From the NCBI GenBank assembly GCA_035560935.1, contig DATMYQ010000055.1:1-9491 (forward strand): a stretch of DNA of 9,491 nt, given 5' to 3'. This stretch comes from DATMYQ01 sp035560935 (lineage in GTDB: Bacteria > Bacillota > Negativicutes > Sporomusales > Sporomusaceae). Made by a program: the position numbers and the translations under genes. This document shows positions 5,389-9,491 of this stretch, in pieces. Position 1 is the stretch's first letter; the number at the start of each line of letters is the position of its first letter. Below the pieces are notes generated by a model, which did not search any database, was not told the DNA's origin, and saw only the letters and a program-made list of their open reading frames with translations.

Positions 5389-6336
5389 TTATACGATCTT
5401 CAGGCAAAACTCCGGACAGCGGGCACCGCAGTAACCGCACAAAATGCAGCGTTCATGCCGGCAAACCACTTGCCCATTTTCCAGCTCCAGCGCCTGCGCC
5501 GGACAATGGTCCACGCAACTGCCGCAGCCAGTGCACCAATCCTGAACCAAAATGCGCCGCGATTGCGCCGCCAATTGCTTCATCAGCTCCGGTTCTACCG
5601 GCTGATAAGAAAATATCCGGCAATTCACAGCGACTTCCGTTACCGCCTGCATGCCGATAGCTACCGCATCGACGCCCGGCTGGTTCAGCACCCATTGAAT
5701 CGATTCCCGGGCGCAGCAGCCCAGGTGACCGCCACCCAGAGGTTTCATACTGAAAATGCCTTTACCGGCTGCGGCGGCTTCCTGAACCGCCGCCTGCATG
5801 TCCGCCGTCGTTCCGCCCATAATGCCTAACCCTTTCTGGTTCAGCAACGGGTGAATTACGTCGATTTCTTCATAATAGGACGCCGCCCGCACCACTTCCA
5901 CCGTATGGGTGGAAACACCGGCGGCCCGAATCAGCCCCTGCCGCTTGGCGTCGCAAAGATACCTCAAGGCTTCATAATGCCCTTTCAGCGTCATTCGCGA
6001 GGTCTGTTCATGCAGCATGAAAATATCCACGTAATCGCGTCCTATTTCACGGCAGGCTTCCTCCACGCTGGTCCTCATCCCCTCATACGTATAATCGTAC
6101 GACTTGGAAGCCACAATCAGGGAGTGGCGATGACTCCGGAGAGCTTCCCGCAAATAAGGATATGTCTGATATAATTGGGCCGTATCAATAAAATTTACCC
6201 CCGCGTCCAGGGCCGCTTCAATCACTGCGGCGCCTTCGCGCAGAGGTAAATTGGCCTGCAACGGACCAATTGTCAGAGAACCGAAACACATTCTTGACAC
6301 GTTTAAATCAGTAGATCCTAACACACGATATTCCAT
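5389..6336 (-). CDS. Aldo/keto reductase with C-terminal 2[4Fe-4S] ferredoxin domain
   Basis: A 315-residue oxidoreductase that joins a TIM-barrel aldo/keto reductase (about 1-250) to a ferredoxin-like tail (about 260-315), the COG1453-type architecture. The barrel keeps the catalytic tetrad: D51 and Y56 (FIDTAQLY), K78 (VASKSY) and H109 (FMLHE). The tail has two clusters of the form CxxCxxCxxxCP: C268, C271, C274, C278 and C297, C300, C303, C307, plus C292 and C311. The fusion suggests electrons move between ferredoxin-like centres and a carbonyl or NAD(P)H site in the cytosol of an anaerobe; the substrate is unknown. It starts 4 bases after ireB with no clear ribosome binding site (AAAGACAAATAAAACG precedes the ATG), which implies translational coupling to ireB, and ruvX follows 14 bases later. 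There is no equivalent at this place in B. subtilis. A function related to its neighbours is not established. Confidence 0.93.
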   Translation of the reverse strand: MEYRVLGSTDLNVSRMCFGSLTIGPLQANLPLREGAAVIEAALDAGVNFIDTAQLYQTYPYLREALRSHRHSLIVASKSYDYTYEGMRTSVEEACREIGRDYVDIFMLHEQTSRMTLKGHYEALRYLCDAKRQGLIRAAGVSTHTVEVVRAASYYEEIDVIHPLLNQKGLGIMGGTTADMQAAVQEAAAAGKGIFSMKPLGGGHLGCCARESIQWVLNQPGVDAVAIGMQAVTEVAVNCRIFSYQPVEPELMKQLAAQSRRILVQDWCTGCGSCVDHCPAQALELENGQVVCRHERCILCGYCGARCPEFCLKIV

Positions 6337-6340
6337 CGTT

Positions 6341-6607
6341 TTATTTGTCTTTCAAATACGAGCGTACCATTTCTTCAATGATTTCGTCGCGTTCCAGCTT
6401 ACGGATTAAATTTCTGGCGTTATTATGACTGGTTATATAGGTCGGATCACCCGATATCAGGTAGCCTACCAGCTGGTTGATCGGGTTGTATCCTTTTTCT
6501 TTCAGTGACTGATATACCGCCGTAATGATCGTTTCCGCCGCGTTGGGTTCATCTGCACCCGCTTTAAACATCATGGTTTCCTGTGACACGTCTTTGCCGT
6601 TGGTCAT
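6341..6607 (-). CDS. ireB: IreB/YrzL family regulatory phosphoprotein (UPF0297)
   Basis: An 88-residue cytosolic protein. The core GYNPINQLVGYLISGDP (39-55) and NARNLIRKLERDE (63-75) are nearly invariant in the UPF0297/DUF965 family. In Enterococcus faecalis the member IreB is phosphorylated near its N-terminus by the PASTA Ser/Thr kinase IreK and affects cephalosporin resistance. Here T2, S8 and T11 are candidate sites in the variable N-terminal 15 residues (inference). The start is ATG at 6607-6605 with GGAGG 8 bases upstream. It is first in the ireB - aldo/keto reductase - ruvX run and follows alaS after a 247-bp gap, the conserved Bacillota position. Confidence 0.95.
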   Translation of the reverse strand: MTNGKDVSQETMMFKAGADEPNAAETIITAVYQSLKEKGYNPINQLVGYLISGDPTYITSHNNARNLIRKLERDEIIEEMVRSYLKDK

Positions 6608-6854
6608 GGAGACACCCTCCTCTCTGCCGGGACCTGAAGTATAAATTAGGGATTACTCCCTTAGTCCTTATATTCTACCCGCCCCATTGATTTCCTGTTG
6701 CCCCGAATAATTTTTCGGAAATATTATCACCTGGCCTTTGCGTACGCCGCCAAAAGAAATTCCGGTCCGGAACATGGCAGGCTGCTCTGCTGCAACGATC
6801 CGGACCGGCTCTGGTACGCCAAACGCTTCTCCAAAAGACGAAGCCTTCGTTTTA
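6608..6854. other. Intergenic region between alaS and ireB
   Basis: These 247 bases hold no gene. The alaS-proximal part has a small 6-bp palindrome-like hairpin (6838-6850) and the terminator at 6752-6808. The ireB-proximal half must hold an ireB promoter if that operon is independent. Candidate minus-strand hexamers are GATAAT near 6725-6730, TATAAG near 6667-6672 and TATACT near 6639-6644, but none has a convincing -35 at 16-18 bases. A 5-bp hairpin AGGGA-TTAC-TCCCT is at 6648-6661. No riboswitch is recognised. Confidence 0.5.
6752..6808 (-). terminator. Intrinsic terminator after alaS
   Basis: On the minus strand CCGGTCCGGA (6808-6799) and TCCGGACCGG (6771-6762) are a perfect 10-bp inverted repeat closing a 27-nt loop. 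AATTTCTTTT follows directly. The loop can form a further short GCAG/CTGC stem. The stem is GC-rich and the T-run imperfect. It lies about 47 bases after the alaS stop and would separate alaS from ireB. Confidence 0.75.
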
Positions 6855-9473
6855 TTATTTGATTTGTGCTTTAATTACCCGTTCCGCCGCCTGCAGCGCT
6901 TCGCCAATTTTTTCCGGCAATTTTCCACCGGCCTGCGCCATATCCGGGCGACCGCCGCCGCCGCCGCCGGCGACTTTGGCAGCTTCTTTAATGATGTTGC
7001 CGGAGTGAATGCCGCGGGCAACCGCCTCGGTCGTGGCCATCACAACCAGGTTGACTTTTTCGTCATTTACGGCTCCCAGGACCACCACACCGCATTTCAG
7101 ATGATCACGGACCATATCGGCCGTGGAGCGCAGGGTGTCCATATCTGCGGCAGATACCTTGCCTACCACTGCCTGTACGCCCTGAACGTCCTTTACGTTC
7201 GCCAGCAAATCCTGAACTTCGGTCTTGGCCAGCTTGCCGGCCATCACCGCCAGTTCCTTTTCCATTTCCCGCAAACGGGCGCTCATCGCTTCCAAACGCT
7301 GCGGCACTTCTTCCGGACGTGTTTTCAATACCGCGGCGGCATTGTTCAGCACGGTTTCCTGCTCGGTAACATATTCATAGGCCCCCTGGCCGGTAACCGC
7401 TTCAATACGGCGGATTCCCGCGCCAATGCCTGTTTCCGACAGAATTTTGAACAAGCCGATTTCCGCACTGCTTCCCACATGGACGCCGCCGCAAAGTTCT
7501 TTGCTGAACTCACCAACGCTGACAACCCGAACCTTATCGCCATATTTTTCGCCAAACAAGGCAGTAGCCCCCATATCCCGCGCCGCATCCTGTGAAGTTT
7601 CCACGATCGCCACCGGGTCATTTGCCAAAATTTCCGTATTAACAATGGCTTCCACCTGATTTAATTCCTCCGCGGTCACGGCGGAGAAATGCGAGAAGTC
7701 AAAACGCAACCGCTCCGGTCCAACCAGTGAACCCGCCTGATTTACATGATCGCCCAACACTGTTTTCAGCGCTTTGTGCAGCAAATGAGTAGCCGTATGG
7801 TTTCGTGCGCCATGGCGGCGGCGGGCTTCGTCCGCCTCCAGCGTTACCGCATCGCCGACTTTCAGCACGCCTTCAACAATCTGTCCCAGGTGATAAATCG
7901 TCCCATCCGCCATTTTCTTTGCGGTGGCGACTTCCATAATTCCCAGCGGAGTCCGCAGAACGCCCCGGTCGCCCATCTGACCGCCACCCTCGGCATAAAA
8001 CGCCGTGACATCAGTGATCACCGCAATTTCGTCGCCGTCAAAAGCCTCTTGCACTGCAGCGCCGGCTTTGGCGATAAGCAAGATTTTGGCCGTCTTGGCT
8101 GAAGCCTGATAAGCCTGTCCCGCGCCGGCCAGACTCGACAGATCCGGCAGCACCACTTTTTCTTCATTGTCCTGGCGGGCCGCCCGAGCCCGCTCTCTCT
8201 GGTCGGCCATTGCCCGGTCAAATCCGGCTTTGTCCATTTCCATATTGTTTTCCTGCAGAATTTCCAGCGTCAATTCCCAGGGAAAACCGAAAGTATCGTA
8301 CAATTTGAACGCCGCTTCTCCGCCCAATACCGTCTGTCCGGCGTCTTGCAGCGTTTGCACTTCCTTGTTCAGCAGTTCCATTCCCTGTGCCAGCGTCGCG
8401 TTAAAGCGCTCTTCTTCCAGCTGAATCACTTTTTTAATATAGTCGCTCTTTTCACGGATATCGGGATAGGCGTCGTCAAAAATTTTCACTACCACATCCA
8501 CGATATCAGTTAAAAACAGTTTATCGATGCCCATTAACCGGCCGTGACGGACAGCCCGCCGCAATACCCGCCGCAGTACGTATCCCCGGCCTTCATTGGA
8601 AGGCAGAATGCCGTCGGCAATCATAACGGTCACGCTGCGGCCATGGTCGGCAATCACCTTCAGCGACACATCGGTTTTAGCCAATTGCCCGTAAGCAACA
8701 CCGGCCACTTTGGCGGTATGCTCGATAATGGGGAACAACAGGTCGGTTTCAAAATTAGAGCGTTTATTTTGCAATACGGAGGCGATTCGTTCCAAGCCGG
8801 CGCCGGTATCAATATTCTTTTTGGCCAAAGGAGTATAATTGCCGGCGTCATCCCGGTCAAATTGCGTGAACACCAGATTCCAGATCTCCAGATAACGGTC
8901 ACAGTCGCAGCCCACGGCGCAGTCCGGTTTGCCGCAGCCCCGTTCCTCACCCAGGTCTATGTACAACTCTGAACAAGGTCCGCAGGGTCCGGGACCGATT
9001 TCCCAGAAGTTGTCTTCCATGCGAATAATCCGTTCCGCCGGGATATGGATATCGTTATGCCAGATTTCCCAGGCTTCATCGTCGGAGGTATGAATCGTGA
9101 TCCACAGCTTATCCGCTGGCATCTGCAGCCACTCTGTGAGAAACTCCCACGCCCAGGCAATGGCTTCTTTTTTGAAGTAATCACCAAAGGAGAAATTGCC
9201 CAGCATCTCAAAAAAGGTATGATGACGCGCCGTCCGTCCGACATTTTCAATATCGCCGGTCCGAATACATTTTTGGCTGGTGGCGATACGGAGATGAGGC
9301 GGTCTCATTTTACCGGTAAAAAAGGGCTTGAACGGAGCCATGCCGGCGCCGATCAGCAGCAGGGTGGGATCATCTTTGGGTATCAGCGGATAACTGGTCT
9401 GAATCAAATGGTCTTTACTGGCAAAAAAGTCCAGATATTTTTTTCTCAGCTCGCTCCCGGTCAAGTTTATCAA
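6855..9473 (-). CDS. alaS: Alanyl-tRNA synthetase
   Basis: A cytosolic class II synthetase that charges tRNA-Ala and edits mischarged Ser/Gly. It is 872 residues from the chosen start, the family norm. Domains in order (numbered from that start): catalytic core about 1-240 with TARHHTFFEMLGNFSFGDY (81-99) and NFWEIGPGPCGPCSE (155-169); tRNA-recognition helices about 245-455 with GRGYVLRRVLRRAVRHGR (295-312); editing domain about 485-690 with zinc ligands H559, H563 (HTATH), C661 and H665 (CGGVH); and C-terminal domain with GGGGGGRPDMAQAGG (836-850). CGKPDCAVGCDCD (180-192) is an inserted Cys knuckle in the catalytic domain. The start is TTG at 9473-9471: GGAGG at 9487-9483 is 9 bases away, and the resulting N-terminus MINLTGSELR aligns with the family. 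An in-frame TTG at 9482 touches the Shine-Dalgarno, and a TGA at 9491-9489 blocks further extension. Confidence 0.98.
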   Translation of the reverse strand: MINLTGSELRKKYLDFFASKDHLIQTSYPLIPKDDPTLLLIGAGMAPFKPFFTGKMRPPHLRIATSQKCIRTGDIENVGRTARHHTFFEMLGNFSFGDYFKKEAIAWAWEFLTEWLQMPADKLWITIHTSDDEAWEIWHNDIHIPAERIIRMEDNFWEIGPGPCGPCSELYIDLGEERGCGKPDCAVGCDCDRYLEIWNLVFTQFDRDDAGNYTPLAKKNIDTGAGLERIASVLQNKRSNFETDLLFPIIEHTAKVAGVAYGQLAKTDVSLKVIADHGRSVTVMIADGILPSNEGRGYVLRRVLRRAVRHGRLMGIDKLFLTDIVDVVVKIFDDAYPDIREKSDYIKKVIQLEEERFNATLAQGMELLNKEVQTLQDAGQTVLGGEAAFKLYDTFGFPWELTLEILQENNMEMDKAGFDRAMADQRERARAARQDNEEKVVLPDLSSLAGAGQAYQASAKTAKILLIAKAGAAVQEAFDGDEIAVITDVTAFYAEGGGQMGDRGVLRTPLGIMEVATAKKMADGTIYHLGQIVEGVLKVGDAVTLEADEARRRHGARNHTATHLLHKALKTVLGDHVNQAGSLVGPERLRFDFSHFSAVTAEELNQVEAIVNTEILANDPVAIVETSQDAARDMGATALFGEKYGDKVRVVSVGEFSKELCGGVHVGSSAEIGLFKILSETGIGAGIRRIEAVTGQGAYEYVTEQETVLNNAAAVLKTRPEEVPQRLEAMSARLREMEKELAVMAGKLAKTEVQDLLANVKDVQGVQAVVGKVSAADMDTLRSTADMVRDHLKCGVVVLGAVNDEKVNLVVMATTEAVARGIHSGNIIKEAAKVAGGGGGGRPDMAQAGGKLPEKIGEALQAAERVIKAQIK

Positions 9474-9482
9474 CGTTATCAA

Positions 9483-9487
9483 CCTCC
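9483..9487 (-). promoter_or_regulatory. Ribosome binding site of alaS
   Basis: GGAGG lies 9 bases before the TTG at 9473 and zero bases before the TTG at 9482, so it favours the former. The promoter and any T-box leader of alaS would lie outside the window. Confidence 0.75.
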
Positions 9488-9491
9488 ATCA

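Noticed and set aside
5375..5440. N-terminal extension of RuvX
   Set aside because: It would overlap the Fe-S tail of the reductase, while the family start MRIMALDVG has a perfect AGGAGG 5 bases upstream.
6608..6760. A definite sigma-A or alternative-sigma promoter for ireB
   Set aside because: Several -10-like hexamers exist, but none has a convincing -35 at the right distance; a GGGTAG-like element was too weak to assign to another sigma factor.
6742..6820. Short direct repeat GTACGCC (6742-6748 and 6814-6820) flanking the alaS terminator hairpin, as possible target-site duplication
   Set aside because: Only 7 bases, no element-like sequence between the copies beyond a simple hairpin, easily by chance.
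6738..7595. A long plus-strand open frame of 285 codons
   Set aside because: It lies mostly antisense to the 3' part of alaS, has a His/Phe/Arg-rich composition typical of reverse-frame translation of a GC-rich gene, and has no recognisable domain or ribosome binding site.
8544..8972. Plus-strand open frame of 142 codons
   Set aside because: Antisense to the conserved AlaRS catalytic region; no family resemblance.
1..9491. CRISPR array, tRNA/rRNA genes, insertion sequences, defence or toxin genes
   Set aside because: No repeated spacer-like pattern, no recognisable RNA gene, no transposase or defence domains. All coding capacity is accounted for by ten housekeeping-type genes.

Overview
The window is one co-oriented block of housekeeping genes, all on the minus strand, with no mobile elements, RNA genes, CRISPR arrays or phage genes visible. 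The gene set (alaS, an IreB/YrzL-type regulator, ruvX, a DUF1292 protein, mltG, a YrrM-type methyltransferase, a U32 'peptidase', a DUF4911 protein, an Xaa-Pro peptidase) matches the well-known alaS-yrzL-yrrK-yrzB-yrrL-yrrM-yrrN/O neighbourhood of Bacillota. The Gram-positive gene order together with a clostridial-style AlaRS and a DUF4911 gene suggests a Clostridia-like or Negativicutes (Sporomusa/Selenomonas relatives) anaerobe. The phylum is well supported. The class is an inference from protein flavour.

Layout in the direction of transcription (high to low coordinates): alaS, whose TTG start lies at the window edge and which is followed by a hairpin terminator; a 247-bp gap; ireB, then an aldo/keto reductase with a C-terminal 2[4Fe-4S] domain, then ruvX, closely packed; a textbook sigma-A promoter driving a short acidic DUF1292 gene, which ends at a strong intrinsic terminator; a structured leader and then a tightly coupled run mltG - trmR-like - trhP-like - DUF4911 (gap of 1 nt, overlap of 17 nt, overlap of 4 nt); finally an Xaa-Pro peptidase with its own probable promoter and a TTG start. 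The last 50 bases lead to the next gene, outside the window; efp is a common neighbour here but cannot be seen.

Functionally the block concerns translation and cell envelope: tRNA-Ala charging, 16S rRNA 5'-end maturation (RuvX/YqgF), wobble-uridine modification of tRNA (U32 hydroxylation partner plus O-methyltransferase, the 5-methoxyuridine route known from B. subtilis), peptidoglycan strand-length control (MltG), proline-peptide turnover, and an IreB-type phospho-regulator tied in other Bacillota to the PASTA-kinase pathway. I do not see a new system. The parts most worth following up are the DUF4911 gene locked to the mo5U pair, the iron-sulfur aldo/keto reductase inserted between ireB and ruvX, and the Cys-bearing DUF1292 protein with its isolated, strongly promoted transcription unit.
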